The notes beneath the pieces were generated by a model. It searched no databases. It was not told the DNA's origin and worked only from the letters and a program-made list of their open reading frames with translations. From Paraurantiacibacter namhicola (GTDB lineage Bacteria > Pseudomonadota > Alphaproteobacteria > Sphingomonadales > Sphingomonadaceae): a stretch of 64,000 nucleotides of DNA. The translations under genes and the position numbers were made by a program. The stretch is from NCBI RefSeq assembly GCF_001687545.1, contig NZ_CP016545.1, positions 2,403,001-2,467,000 of the forward strand, in the 5' to 3' direction. Positions 44,074 to 53,247 of the stretch are shown here, piece after piece (positions within the stretch are counted from its first letter, which is position 1; the number at the start of each line of letters is the position of its first letter).

Positions 44074-44089
44074 TGCCATATTTATGGCT
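44074..44089. promoter_or_regulatory. Putative operator TGCCAT-N4-ATGGCT upstream of the kinase gene
   Basis: TGCCATATTTATGGCT matches the proposed site at 11 of 12 arm positions. It lies 59 bases upstream of the kinase start and downstream of the secreted-protein stop at 44135. Confidence 0.5.
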
Positions 44090-44134
44090 AGCGCAGTTCG
44101 GTGTGAGGTCTGGCGGGGTAGACGGCGCTTCGCT

Positions 44135-45106
44135 CTATTTGACGTTCTCACACGCGATACGCCGCGTCGTGTGGGAGTCTCGCGTGACCTGGCCATTCGT
44201 CTCCTTGAGCATGGTGAACTCATACAGATTGCAGACGCCTTCGATCTTGGGGTTCGTCGCGGCAATCGCTGCGTCGTGCGTCTCACCAATCACGCGGCCC
44301 AGGCTGTTGCGCTTTACCGTCCAGCCGCCTCTCGGGTTAATGAGCAGGATTTCCCCGCCCATACCGCCACTCTTGAACGCCCGCCGGAACATTGCTTCCA
44401 GCGCCGGATCCCTGGTCGTTGCGGGCGGCATCTTCACCTTGGCTGCCTGCTCCGCCCCGAGTTCGCCGAGGGCAGCATTGGCCTCGCCGCCGCGTGATCC
44501 GAAATCGGCCACGAGCTTTGCGACCTTCGCTTGCGCTTCTGCGTAGCCCGCCCGTCCCGGAAACAGCGTGTTGGCCGCATACATTTCTGCGTCCAGCGAG
44601 ATCAGTCCGTTGTATACGCGGGTCCCGATCCGTTCGTCATACCCTGCATTTTCAGCGACCCGCCCCTTGATGAAGTTGATGTCGGCATCGACGCGCTGCG
44701 TGCGCTGATCGAAATAGCGCATCATTTGCAATTCCATGGAATCGCGAACCTGCTTCGGCACCGAGGCGTATCGACCGCTTGCGAGCCTGTCGACGGCCGC
44801 GCGGTACATTTCGATTTCCTTGTCGAGCCGCCGGTCATCGGCCTCCGAGTTGCCGGCAAAGCTGGTGCCCTGCGCAACGATCATCACGTCTGCCATATAT
44901 TGGTCGGTGAGGTCTCCGGACGATGCATTCACGCCTTCGTTACGCGCCGAAGGATCCGCGCGCTCCAGAACGCCACCGACCGTTTCCGGGATGCGTGGGA
45001 GTTCGGAGACCCGGGGCATGCTCGGAAAGCTCTGCGCCGATGCCGCAAATGGTATCGACAGGCCGCCGCAGGTCAGAGCAATTGCGAAAACTTCGAGCGA
45101 TTTCAT
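44135..45106 (-). CDS. Exported protein of unknown function
   Basis: 323 residues from MKSLEVFAIALTCGGLSIPF, a signal peptide ending about SAQS; the frame is open nine codons earlier. The mature part is helical with charged heptad-like stretches (EADDRRLDKEIEMYRAAVDR, then MELQMMRYFDQRTQRVDADI), so a coiled-coil bundle is likely. A C-terminal part with NPRGGWTVKRNSLGRVIGET and two Cys (GVCNLYEF, RRIACENVK) may form a disulfide-closed domain. No family was recognised. It sits upstream of the kinase and may be the sensed or regulated component of the system, as its own upstream region holds a related site. Confidence 0.7.
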   Translation of the reverse strand: MKSLEVFAIALTCGGLSIPFAASAQSFPSMPRVSELPRIPETVGGVLERADPSARNEGVNASSGDLTDQYMADVMIVAQGTSFAGNSEADDRRLDKEIEMYRAAVDRLASGRYASVPKQVRDSMELQMMRYFDQRTQRVDADINFIKGRVAENAGYDERIGTRVYNGLISLDAEMYAANTLFPGRAGYAEAQAKVAKLVADFGSRGGEANAALGELGAEQAAKVKMPPATTRDPALEAMFRRAFKSGGMGGEILLINPRGGWTVKRNSLGRVIGETHDAAIAATNPKIEGVCNLYEFTMLKETNGQVTRDSHTTRRIACENVK

Positions 45107-45163
45107 GACGGTGACTCCAATGGCTGGGGTCATGAAGGTGCATAGATGCCTTGGGCATTCCTA

Positions 45164-45179
45164 TGCCATATTCATGCCA
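45164..45179. promoter_or_regulatory. Degenerate copy of the TGCCAT-N4-ATGGCA site upstream of the exported-protein gene
   Basis: TGCCATATTCATGCCA keeps the left arm and spacer of the sites near the kinase, with one base of the right arm changed. A second small palindrome, ATGCC-TTG-GGCAT, lies at 45146-45158. Both are within 75 bases of the proposed start at 45106. Confidence 0.4.
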
Positions 45180-45330
45180 GGCGCTCGCGCATCGATGACC
45201 ATTCGGGTGTCTGCCGAGCCAGTCCGCGCATTCGAGGACTAATGATTGCCATCCCGACGCTTCGCCCCCTCCCCTTCCGCATCCTGCGCATCCGTGCCAG
45301 AAGGTGTTGGAAACTTGGGGGAATCGGGAA

Positions 45331-46383
45331 ATGAGTGAAGTGGCAGCCGCGCCGGAAGGCGTGGATACGGTCGCAGCCGTGAATGGGGAACTGGACGCGG
45401 ACACCGATTTCGAGACGACGACGATCGGTTCGCTGATGTCGCCGCCGGTCGGCATCTTCAAGCCGGACCAGACGGTTGCCCAGGCAGTGGAACAGCTGCG
45501 CGCCGAAACGCAGACGGCCTTCATCACCTATGGCTATGTTACCGACGAGGCCGGCAAGCTGCTGGGCGTGGTGGTGATGCGCGAAATGCTGCTGGCCAAG
45601 CCCGGCGACAAGCTGTCAGCCGTGATGATACCGCAGCCTTTCAGCTTCGATACCGGAACCGTCCTGCCCGATGCGCTGCAGGATGCGGCCAAGCTGCATT
45701 ACCCGGCCTATCCCGTGACCAAGGCCGACGGCACGCTGGCGGGCATCATCCGGGGCGAGGAATTGTTCCGCAACCAGGTGATCGAGATCTCCGCCCAGGC
45801 CGGTAAAATGGTTGGCGTCGACAAGACAGAGCGGCTGGACACCTCCATCAAGCGCAGCCTGTTCCTTCGCCACCCGTGGCTGCAGATCAACCTGCTGACG
45901 GCCTTCGTCGCCGCGGCCGTGGTGGGCTTCTTCGAGGAAACGCTGGCGCAGCTGGTGATCCTGGCCGTCTTCCTGCCGGTCATGGCGGGCCAGACGGGCA
46001 ATACCGGCTCACAGGCGCTGGCCGTGACGGTGCGCGGCATGACGCTGGGTGACCTTGAATCCGGCAGCGAGGGCAAGCTGGTCTGGAAGGAAGGCATCCT
46101 TGGCACCATTAACGGCGCTCTGGTGGGCATCACGGCCGGGATCGGCATGTATGCCTATGCCGCGATGACAGGCGGCGACAATGCTGTGATGCTGGGCGTG
46201 GTGGTGTTCATATCCATGGTCGTGGCCTGCGTGATCAGCGGCATTGCCGGGGCGATCATACCGATCCTGCTGAAGAAGGCGGGGGCCGATCCTGCGGCCG
46301 CCTCCAGCATCTTCCTGACCACCATGAGCGACATCGCCAGCATGGGCGTATTCCTGGGCCTCGCCACCATCATGCTGCTGTGA
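45331..46383 (+). CDS. MgtE-like magnesium/divalent cation transporter without N-domain
   Basis: 350 residues from MSEVAAAPEG; the frame is open nine codons upstream. Residues about 30-145 form a CBS pair (GSLMSPPVGIFKPDQTVAQA, then LPDALQDAAKLHYPAYPVTK). A five-helix MgtE membrane domain follows, with FLPVMAGQTGNTGSQALAVT, the pore signature, and AIIPILLKKAGADPAAASSI. The usual N-terminal superhelical MgtE_N domain of about 120 residues is absent. It imports Mg2+ or related divalent cations across the inner membrane. CBS pairs in the family sense Mg2+ and close the pore; without the N-domain gating may differ. Confidence 0.88.
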   Translation: MSEVAAAPEGVDTVAAVNGELDADTDFETTTIGSLMSPPVGIFKPDQTVAQAVEQLRAETQTAFITYGYVTDEAGKLLGVVVMREMLLAKPGDKLSAVMIPQPFSFDTGTVLPDALQDAAKLHYPAYPVTKADGTLAGIIRGEELFRNQVIEISAQAGKMVGVDKTERLDTSIKRSLFLRHPWLQINLLTAFVAAAVVGFFEETLAQLVILAVFLPVMAGQTGNTGSQALAVTVRGMTLGDLESGSEGKLVWKEGILGTINGALVGITAGIGMYAYAAMTGGDNAVMLGVVVFISMVVACVISGIAGAIIPILLKKAGADPAAASSIFLTTMSDIASMGVFLGLATIMLL

Positions 46384-46452
46384 TGCGGCGCGCTGTGGGC
46401 AGTGGCGGCGAGCCGCTGTCCACCGCGCCTGCAATGCCATAGGCTGACCACC

Positions 46453-47295
46453 ATGCTGATCGCACAGATAACGGACACGCACCTGACCCCGGCCCGCGAC
46501 GCCGATGGCCAGGGCAATGCCGCGCGCCTCGCCCGCGTGCTGGAGGCCCTGCTGGAAGGCCCGAACCGGCCCGACCTGCTGCTGGTCACCGGCGATTTGA
46601 CCGACAAGGGGAGCGAGGCGGCGCAGGCGCTGCTGGCAAAGGCGCTGGCCGATGTGCCTTTCCCGGCCCTGCTGGCGGCGGGCAACCATGACGACAGGAT
46701 CACGCTGGTGGCGCAGCATGAGGCCATGCAGCTGACAGGCGGCTTCCTTCAATATGCTCACGATGCGGGCGGGCTGCGGGTCATCGTGCTCGATACCGTG
46801 TCCGAGGGCCTGCATGGCGGCGCCTTCTGCGAGGCGCGCGCCCAATGGCTGCGCGAGCAGCTCTCGCAGGCTGGCGACACGCCCGTGCTGCTGGCCATGC
46901 ACCACCCGCCCGTGACCACCGGTATCGAATGGATGGACGCGGAGGGCGAGCACGGATGGCGCAGCCGCTTTGCCGATGTGGTGGAGCAGGCAGGCAATGT
47001 CGTGGGCATCGTCTGCGGGCATGTCCACCGTCCCATCCAGTCGACCTTGCGCGGCGTGCCGGTGACAGTCTGCCCGTCCGTCTCCAGCCCCCTGTCGCTG
47101 GACCTGACGGCCATCGATACCGGCGTGCCCGACGGGCGCGTGCTGGTGCATACCGGGCCGCCCGCTTACGCCCTGCATCACTGGGACGGGCAGCAGCTCA
47201 CCACGCATTTCGCGCAGGCCGTGGACAGCGAGCCGCTTTACTCCCTGACCGACGAGAGCGCGGCCGAAGTCGAGCGGATCCGCCGGGGGCGTTAG
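46453..47295 (+). CDS. Metallophosphoesterase (CpdA/GpdQ-like phosphodiesterase)
   Basis: 280 residues. It has the calcineurin-type metal motifs in order: IAQITDTHLTP (D-x-H), LLVTGDLTDKG (GD), LLAAGNHDDRI (GNHD), AMHHPPVTTG, and IVCGHVHRPIQS (GHxH). These bind a dinuclear metal centre that hydrolyses phosphodiesters; cyclic nucleotides or glycerophosphodiesters are typical substrates. The frame starts 17 codons earlier, but MLIAQITDTHL is the natural N-terminus. It converges with the CHASE2 adenylate/guanylate cyclase gene, overlapping it by four bases. That makes cyclic AMP or GMP turnover an attractive but unproven role. Confidence 0.88.
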   Translation: MLIAQITDTHLTPARDADGQGNAARLARVLEALLEGPNRPDLLLVTGDLTDKGSEAAQALLAKALADVPFPALLAAGNHDDRITLVAQHEAMQLTGGFLQYAHDAGGLRVIVLDTVSEGLHGGAFCEARAQWLREQLSQAGDTPVLLAMHHPPVTTGIEWMDAEGEHGWRSRFADVVEQAGNVVGIVCGHVHRPIQSTLRGVPVTVCPSVSSPLSLDLTAIDTGVPDGRVLVHTGPPAYALHHWDGQQLTTHFAQAVDSEPLYSLTDESAAEVERIRRGR

Positions 47296-49052
47296 GCTTC
47301 CAGGTCCGTCAGCGTATAGACGTCCATCGCCTGCGACTTGCCGCGCAGGGTCAGGCTGGTGACGCGCTTCAGGTCAGCTTCCGTGCTGCCTTCCACAGTG
47401 CTTTCCCCGATGACGATGGGAATGCCCAGCTCCTTGCATTGCCCCTCCAGCCGGCTGGCTGCGTTCACCGTGTCGCCCAGGATCGAATAATCGAACCGCT
47501 TTGACGAACCCATATTGCCGACCACGCAGGTGCCGGAATTGATGCCCACGCCGATCTTTACCTCGGCGCCGGGCGGCAGGCGGTCGGCGATCGCGGCATT
47601 GATGCCGGGCAGCGCCTCCACCATCGCGCGGCCGGCCTTCAGCGCATTGGCACGGTGGTCCGGATCGTCCAGCGGGGCGTTCCAGAAGGCCATGATGCAA
47701 TCGCCCATATATTTGTCGATTGTGCCGCCATGCGCGATCACGATCTCCGACAGCGGGTCGAGGATATCGTTGATCACGGCGACCAGCCCCTGCGGATCGT
47801 CCTTCAGCGCCTCTGAAATGGTGGTGAAGCCGCGGATGTCGGCGAACAGGACGGACAGCTCCTTCTTCTCCCCGCCCAGCTGCAGCAGGCTGGGATCGGC
47901 CACCAGCCGGTCCACCATGTCCGGGCTGACATAGCGGGAGAATGCGCCCTGGATTTCCTTTCGCTGCTTCTGCTCGCGCGCGAAATCCACCACGCCGATG
48001 CCCAGCACGGACAGCAGCGCGCTGGCCATGGGATCGACCGGCGCGATCCATGTGCGCCCGGTACGCACGGCCAGCCAGCTGCCCAGCACGCACAACGCCA
48101 GCAAGCCCGCCAGCGCCAGCCCGCGCTTCCACAGCGCCTTGGGCCGCGATGCGAGCCAGCCGAACAGGCCGCCGAGCAGGGCGAGCAGCGCCAGAACCCA
48201 TTCCGGCGCGCGCGCAATCCACAGGCCCACGCGCAGATTGTCGAAGACCGTCGCCTGCACTTCCACGCCCGGCGTCAGCAGGCCGCTGCTGGCGGTATAA
48301 GGCGTCTCGAAAGCGTCGACGCCGCCTTCCTCGCTGGCGATGGCAGTCTGAAGCGCCAGGCCGACCAGTACGACCTGCCCGTCGAAGAAGCCGGGCGGCA
48401 GGTACGCTTCCGGCTCGAGCGCCTGGTAATAGGAGACGGTGGGATAGCTATTCGGCCCGCCGAAATACTGGATCAGCGCGCCATCGGGCGCTGCTGCGGG
48501 GTCCGTCCCCTGTGCAGTCTGCAGCAGCGACCACGCGAGACCGCCTTCGTAGGGCAGCTGGCGCACCACGCCGTCGGGATCCATCGTCACCCCGGCAAGC
48601 CCCGTCACTGCGCCCGCTTCGCTTAGTTCAGGCAGGGGCAGCGTTTCGACCAGCGTCTCGCCATAATCGCGCTCGACCAGCTGCTGGCTGGAGGCGAGCA
48701 CCGTGTCCGGCCCCACCGCCGCCACCAGCGCCGCGTCCTCCTCCGTATCGGTCGGGTCCGCAAAGACCACGTCGAAGCCGACCGCCACCGCGCCCGCTTC
48801 GCGCAGCGCAGTGACCAGCTGTGCGTGGTATCCGCGCGGCCAGGGCCAGTCCTCGTCCAGCGCATCGAAGCTCGGCTCGTCGATCGCCACCAGCACCACG
48901 CCCGGCTCATCCGGCAGCGGCGCATCCCAGGTGGACAACACATCGAATGCGCGGCTGCGCAGCTCCTGCCAGGCAGGAAGCAGCGCCAGCGCCAGCACGG
49001 CCAGCGTCGCAAGGGCAGCGATGGCCGCGTGGCTGTGGCGCAGCCAGCGCAT
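47292..49052 (-). CDS. CHASE2-domain adenylate/guanylate cyclase
   Basis: 586 residues. The N-terminal membrane helix (about 8-28) is followed by a periplasmic CHASE2 sensor of about 250 residues (DEPGVVLVAIDEPSFDALDE, then VALRE-type helix and GGPNSYPTVSYYQAL). Three membrane helices (about 285-370) come next. The class III cyclase domain has KELSVLFADIRGFTTISEAL with metal Asp, IDKYMGDCIMAFWNAP with the second metal Asp and the adenine-selecting Lys, and RFDYSILGDTVNAASRLEG. It makes cAMP most likely. The gene follows the FecR/beta-barrel gene with a TGATG overlap. Confidence 0.92.
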   Translation of the reverse strand: MRWLRHSHAAIAALATLAVLALALLPAWQELRSRAFDVLSTWDAPLPDEPGVVLVAIDEPSFDALDEDWPWPRGYHAQLVTALREAGAVAVGFDVVFADPTDTEEDAALVAAVGPDTVLASSQQLVERDYGETLVETLPLPELSEAGAVTGLAGVTMDPDGVVRQLPYEGGLAWSLLQTAQGTDPAAAPDGALIQYFGGPNSYPTVSYYQALEPEAYLPPGFFDGQVVLVGLALQTAIASEEGGVDAFETPYTASSGLLTPGVEVQATVFDNLRVGLWIARAPEWVLALLALLGGLFGWLASRPKALWKRGLALAGLLALCVLGSWLAVRTGRTWIAPVDPMASALLSVLGIGVVDFAREQKQRKEIQGAFSRYVSPDMVDRLVADPSLLQLGGEKKELSVLFADIRGFTTISEALKDDPQGLVAVINDILDPLSEIVIAHGGTIDKYMGDCIMAFWNAPLDDPDHRANALKAGRAMVEALPGINAAIADRLPPGAEVKIGVGINSGTCVVGNMGSSKRFDYSILGDTVNAASRLEGQCKELGIPIVIGESTVEGSTEADLKRVTSLTLRGKSQAMDVYTLTDLEA

Positions 49053-51961
49053 CAGAAGCGGAAGGTAGCGCCGATCCGGAAGACGCGGCCCGAAGGCAGG
49101 TACCCGCCCTGCTCCACCTTGTCGTCGAGCAGGTTCGTAACCCCTGCTTCCACCAGCAAGGCGCGGTCCAGCAGCTCAGCCTGCGCACCAAGATCCACGC
49201 TGATGCGGTCATCCAGCGTCACGCCATTGATGCCGAGGTATTCGCCAATGTAGCGCGCCGAAGCCGAAAAGGTGGCGCGCAGCGGGGCCGGAATGGCATA
49301 GGTCAGGGCAATCTCGCCATCCGACTTCGGTACGAACGGTACGCGGCCACCCTGCGGGACGGGGAAGAACAGCGAGGGATTGCTGATGTCCGCAAACCCG
49401 CGCACTTCGCTGGCATTGCGGGCATAGGCCACGCGCACACCGGCGTTTGCACCCAGGCGGAAGTTCGCCTCGGCCGAAATCCGGTCGATCCGGATATCTT
49501 CAGCATCGATCAGCGCCAGGCCGCTCGGCGAGAAGAACAGCAGCAATTCCGCATCCTGCCGCTCGAAGCCCACTGCGGTGAATGCCGCATCGCTCCACTG
49601 CGCATCCCAGCGCACGGCGTAATTCGTAGTCTTGCCGCCCGCAGGCCCGGCCATGGGCTGCATGCCCACGCTGGACACGGGCATCAGGCCATAACCCTGC
49701 CCCTGCTCGTTCTCACGGATCAGCGTGGCGCGCAGCCACTGGCCCTGCGTCGGCGAAAAGGCTGCGCCGATCTTGTAGGTGAAGCCATCGTCCGAGAGTT
49801 TAACCGAGGGAGGCGTCGGGTCGAACCGGCTGGGCCGCAGCTCGTATGAGCTGTCGAAATACGAAACCTGCCCGTGCAACCGCAGCTGGCCAAGGTCGAC
49901 ATAGACGTCGGCATAAGGTTCGAATTTGTTGTAATCGAAGGCGTTGGAGCTCGGCGTGGTGAAGATGCTGAAGGTCGAGATGAACTCCGTATCGCCCTTC
50001 TCGCGCGAGAGATCCACGCCGGCCTTGAGCGTGGCCGGTCCGACCTGCTGCGTAAGCACGACACTGCCGACCAGGTAATCGCTCGCATTGCGCTGGTCAT
50101 CCAGCGTGGCACCAAGCTGCGGCTCATCGACCAGGCGCCGCAGGTCCTGCCGCGAATAGAGGCCGCCCAGCGTCAGCTGCGTCGTGGCGGAGAAATCGTG
50201 GCTCCAGTACACGCCCGCTCGCACATCCTCGCGGTCGAGGATGCCGGCATCGAACGTGCCTGCAGGCCGCGGGGCCAGCGTGCCGGTGTTCTCCACCTGC
50301 AGGCTCGCGTCCGAATTGGTGTAGGCCAGCACGCCGAAGATACGGTCGGACGGGCCAGCCTTGATCCCCACCAGCAGGTCGGCAGACAGCGTATCCGTGT
50401 TGGCTTCCCCTGGGACAGCCGGGACGAGGCCGTCGAACTGGACGCGGTCTAGATCGGCTTTCGAGTACTCAATGCGGGTCGACAGCGCGATGCCGGAGGA
50501 TGTGCCGGGCGCCAGCATGTCGAAGCCGCCATGCAGGCCGAAGCCGCTGTAGCCGGAACCGAAGACGGCATGACCACCGGCAAAGCCTTCCGCGAAGCCG
50601 CGCTCAGACAGCAGGAGCTGTTTGCGCGAGGAAGCCACGCGCAGCGGCTCGTTGAGGCTGCCGAGCACGAGATTGGTCAGGGCCGATCCATCTGTGCGCC
50701 CGCCATTGGCGCGCCCGCCGCGTGCGGCATTGCCCCAGCTGGAGCCTGTGCCGGGGATGGAGATGCCCGATTGCGGGAAGTCGACTTCAGCCGGAACCTG
50801 CTCGGTGGGGATGCCATTGGCGAAAGGCGTGGAGGCCCGCGTCAGGCTTTCATCCGCATAGCCGACGCCGGTATTGGGATCGAAATTGCGATCCCCGCGG
50901 AAGCGTGCCCAGCCGTCGAGGCCGAGCTTCGACAGCGCCTGACGGTCCAGCGAACCTTCGCGCATGTTGGCGGCATTGCCCGGGAAGGGTTCATCGCTGC
51001 CCATGCCCAGCTCCTCCACGGCGCGGCCCGGCTCGTTCTCCTCGATGGACACGGCAGCGCGCGCACCCTGCAGATAGGGCGAGGTGCCTTCGGCCCGCTC
51101 GATAGCGTCGAGCTGCTGGCGCGATACCGGCGCACCGTCATCATCGTAGGATGTCTCGGCCAGCACCATCAGCGTCTCGCCGTCATAGGGGCGCAGGGTT
51201 GCCGCATCGAGCGCCTGCTCGTTTGCCTCGCCAAGCTGGCCCTGGCGCAGCAGGCCCTGGGCATAGGCCGTGGTCGCCACGGCCTGCGGATCGTCGTCGA
51301 ACGTGCCGAGCTCCGCCAACCGCGTGCGCGGATCGGGCGAGGCGATGGCGACCAGTACCGGCGCCTGTCCCTGGTCGGCGCGTGCGGCCTGCCCGGCCAG
51401 CACCGTCACCGATCCGAATTCGTTTTCCAGCACCACCTCGCCTTCGAACACTTCCAGCAGCGTGGAGGTGTCGCTGGCATCGATGTACCATTCCGTCCCG
51501 CGAATTGCGGCGGTCGCATTGGGCGTGCGCACGCGCATGTTGCTGCGCTTGCGCGGATTGCGGCCCCAGGCCTTGCCGGTCATTTCCACTTCGGACGGCC
51601 CGCCACGCGCGATCCGCTTCACGGTCATGGTGGAGTTGCGCCCCAGGCGCACCTTGGTGCGATTGGCGAACAGGATGGCCAGCGTGCCGCGCGCATTGGT
51701 GCGCAGGATGTCGCCCGCTTTCAAATTCTGCTTCACCACAACATTGCGATAGGCGCGCTGCGGCACCAGCCGCCCTTCCTCGCCGCCCTTGGCGCCCACG
51801 ACGCGGCCCGAAAGGTCCCCGCTGCGCGCCACGGTCTGCGCCGCGACTTCGCCTGCTGGTACGGCAATAGCGAGCGCCATGACGGCCGCCCCGCACAGCA
51901 GCGATTTGTCGAATGCGGAATTGCCCGCGCCTGCGCGCGGATTGCCGGATGCAGTAATCAT
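49052..51961 (-). CDS. FecR-domain protein fused to an outer-membrane beta barrel
   Basis: 969 residues from MITASGNPRA, chosen because a clear signal peptide (VMALAIAVPAGEVAAQ) follows; the frame is open much further back without family-like sequence. Residues about 70-180 are a FecR domain (LKAGDILRTNARGTLAILFA, then VRLGRNSTMTVKRI and GTEWYIDASDTSTLLEVFEG). A TPR-like section of about 120 residues follows. The last 550 residues alternate polar and aromatic residues like a TonB-receptor barrel and end VFRIGATFRF with a terminal Phe. No plug domain or TonB box was seen. It is translationally coupled to the CHASE2 cyclase, so the two may form one outer-to-inner-membrane signalling unit. Confidence 0.8.
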   Translation of the reverse strand: MITASGNPRAGAGNSAFDKSLLCGAAVMALAIAVPAGEVAAQTVARSGDLSGRVVGAKGGEEGRLVPQRAYRNVVVKQNLKAGDILRTNARGTLAILFANRTKVRLGRNSTMTVKRIARGGPSEVEMTGKAWGRNPRKRSNMRVRTPNATAAIRGTEWYIDASDTSTLLEVFEGEVVLENEFGSVTVLAGQAARADQGQAPVLVAIASPDPRTRLAELGTFDDDPQAVATTAYAQGLLRQGQLGEANEQALDAATLRPYDGETLMVLAETSYDDDGAPVSRQQLDAIERAEGTSPYLQGARAAVSIEENEPGRAVEELGMGSDEPFPGNAANMREGSLDRQALSKLGLDGWARFRGDRNFDPNTGVGYADESLTRASTPFANGIPTEQVPAEVDFPQSGISIPGTGSSWGNAARGGRANGGRTDGSALTNLVLGSLNEPLRVASSRKQLLLSERGFAEGFAGGHAVFGSGYSGFGLHGGFDMLAPGTSSGIALSTRIEYSKADLDRVQFDGLVPAVPGEANTDTLSADLLVGIKAGPSDRIFGVLAYTNSDASLQVENTGTLAPRPAGTFDAGILDREDVRAGVYWSHDFSATTQLTLGGLYSRQDLRRLVDEPQLGATLDDQRNASDYLVGSVVLTQQVGPATLKAGVDLSREKGDTEFISTFSIFTTPSSNAFDYNKFEPYADVYVDLGQLRLHGQVSYFDSSYELRPSRFDPTPPSVKLSDDGFTYKIGAAFSPTQGQWLRATLIRENEQGQGYGLMPVSSVGMQPMAGPAGGKTTNYAVRWDAQWSDAAFTAVGFERQDAELLLFFSPSGLALIDAEDIRIDRISAEANFRLGANAGVRVAYARNASEVRGFADISNPSLFFPVPQGGRVPFVPKSDGEIALTYAIPAPLRATFSASARYIGEYLGINGVTLDDRISVDLGAQAELLDRALLVEAGVTNLLDDKVEQGGYLPSGRVFRIGATFRF

Positions 51962-52163
51962 GATTCCCCCCAATGCCCTTGGCGCATGGTTAAAGGGGAA
52001 AAAGTCCTGCTCTGTCAAACCGCTTGCCCGGTTCCCGGGCTTTTCCACCGGACAGCCTGCCCGCCGGTTTGCCCGGACACCGCTGCGGGCGATAACGCAT
52101 GGCTGAACCGAGTCGCGCCTCATCATGCTTCTGGCGCGCCAGCCAGCACGGGAACCAGGTCCA

Positions 52164-52817
52164 ATGAAATTCTTTGCCGACACCGCCGAGATCGACGACA
52201 TCAGGGAACTGGCGAAAACCGGCCTGCTGGACGGGGTCACCACAAATCCCTCGCTGATCGCGAAATCCGGTCGTGACTTCATGGAAGTGACGAAGGAAAT
52301 CTGCGGCATCACCGATGGCCCGGTCAGCGCGGAAGTGGTCGCGCTGGATCACGACACGATGATGAAAGAGGCGGAAAAGCTGCGCAAGATCGCGGATAAC
52401 GTCTGCATCAAGGTGCCGCTGACCGTGGACGGGCTGATGACCTGCAAGTCGCTGACCGACGATGGCACGATGGTGAATGTCACGCTGTGCTTCTCTGCCA
52501 CGCAGGCGCTGCTGGCGGCAAAGGCGGGCGCGACCTTCGTCTCCCCCTTCGTGGGGCGGCATGACGATAACGGCATGGACGGGATGGACCTGATCCGCGA
52601 CATCCGCCTGATCTACGACAATTACGCCTTCGACACGGAAATCCTGGTCGCCAGCGTGCGCCATGTCACGCATGTGCTGGAAAGCGCGCGCATCGGGGCG
52701 GATGTGATGACCGCCCCGCCCAAGGTCATCAAGGCGCTGGCCAACCACGTGCTGACGGACAAGGGCATCGAAGGCTTCCTGGCCGACTGGAAGAAGACCG
52801 GCCAGTCCATCCTCTGA
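52164..52817 (+). CDS. fsa: Fructose-6-phosphate aldolase/transaldolase-like
   Basis: 217 residues, the short form of the transaldolase family. [20 protein letters not shown] and [14 protein letters not shown] are the family N-terminus. [17 protein letters not shown] carries the Schiff-base Lys, and [11 protein letters not shown] and [12 protein letters not shown] follow. It interconverts sugar phosphates by a dihydroxyacetone or glyceraldehyde-3-phosphate unit; true transaldolase activity is possible for this length class. The frame starts 13 codons earlier, but the ATG at MKFFADTAE is standard. It is divergent from the FecR/barrel gene and ends at a bidirectional hairpin. Confidence 0.92.
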   Translation: MKFFADTAEIDDIRELAKTGLLDGVTTNPSLIAKSGRDFMEVTKEICGITDGPVSAEVVALDHDTMMKEAEKLRKIADNVCIKVPLTVDGLMTCKSLTDDGTMVNVTLCFSATQALLAAKAGATFVSPFVGRHDDNGMDGMDLIRDIRLIYDNYAFDTEILVASVRHVTHVLESARIGADVMTAPPKVIKALANHVLTDKGIEGFLADWKKTGQSIL

Positions 52818-52832
52818 TCCGCGTCACGCATG

Positions 52833-52870
52833 AAAAAGGGCCCCGACCGGTAAACGGTGGGACCCTTTTT
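52833..52870. terminator. Bidirectional terminator between fsa and the small membrane protein gene
   Basis: AAAAAGGG and CCCTTTTT close an imperfect GC-rich hairpin with GACCG/CGGT in the inner stem. The A tract on one side and T tract on the other make it usable for both converging genes. Confidence 0.75.
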
Positions 52871-52887
52871 ACTGTCTGCCAGCGGTA

Positions 52888-53139
52888 TCAGGCGGCGGCG
52901 AGGCCATCCTTGTTCTTCAGCGGCGTCACGGCGGGTTCGCCCTGCCGTTTCGCATCCTTGTCCATTACCTTCTTCACCAGGTAACCGCCCGCGCCGATGG
53001 CGATCATGGCGGGCAGGCTTACGCGCCGCAGGATCGCGGGGGCGAGCACGCCCAGGACGGCGCCCGTGGGGCCGCCCAGCGACTTGGAACTCTGGGCTGC
53101 CTTGCTGCCCACGAATGCACCGATCATCTTGCCAATCAT
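52888..53139 (-). CDS. Small protein with one hydrophobic helix
   Basis: 83 residues (MIGKMIGAFVGSKAAQSSKS, then a Gly/Ala/Leu-rich middle including SLPAMIAIGAGGYLVKKVMD). GGAGATTTCG precedes the ATG at proper spacing, which supports translation, although only a much longer frame would be noticed by simple ORF calling. It probably associates with the membrane through the middle glycine-rich segment. Similar short proteins are widespread in sphingomonads without known function. It converges with fsa at the shared terminator. Confidence 0.65.
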   Translation of the reverse strand: MIGKMIGAFVGSKAAQSSKSLGGPTGAVLGVLAPAILRRVSLPAMIAIGAGGYLVKKVMDKDAKRQGEPAVTPLKNKDGLAAA

Positions 53140-53247
53140 ACGAAATCTCCTTTGCGCAAATAACGAGCGTGAGCGGGCTGTGTTCCGGATTTGGCGGGCA
53201 GCTAGCCACTGGACAGGCACGCTCCGGCGCGGGCATAGGCGCTGGCC

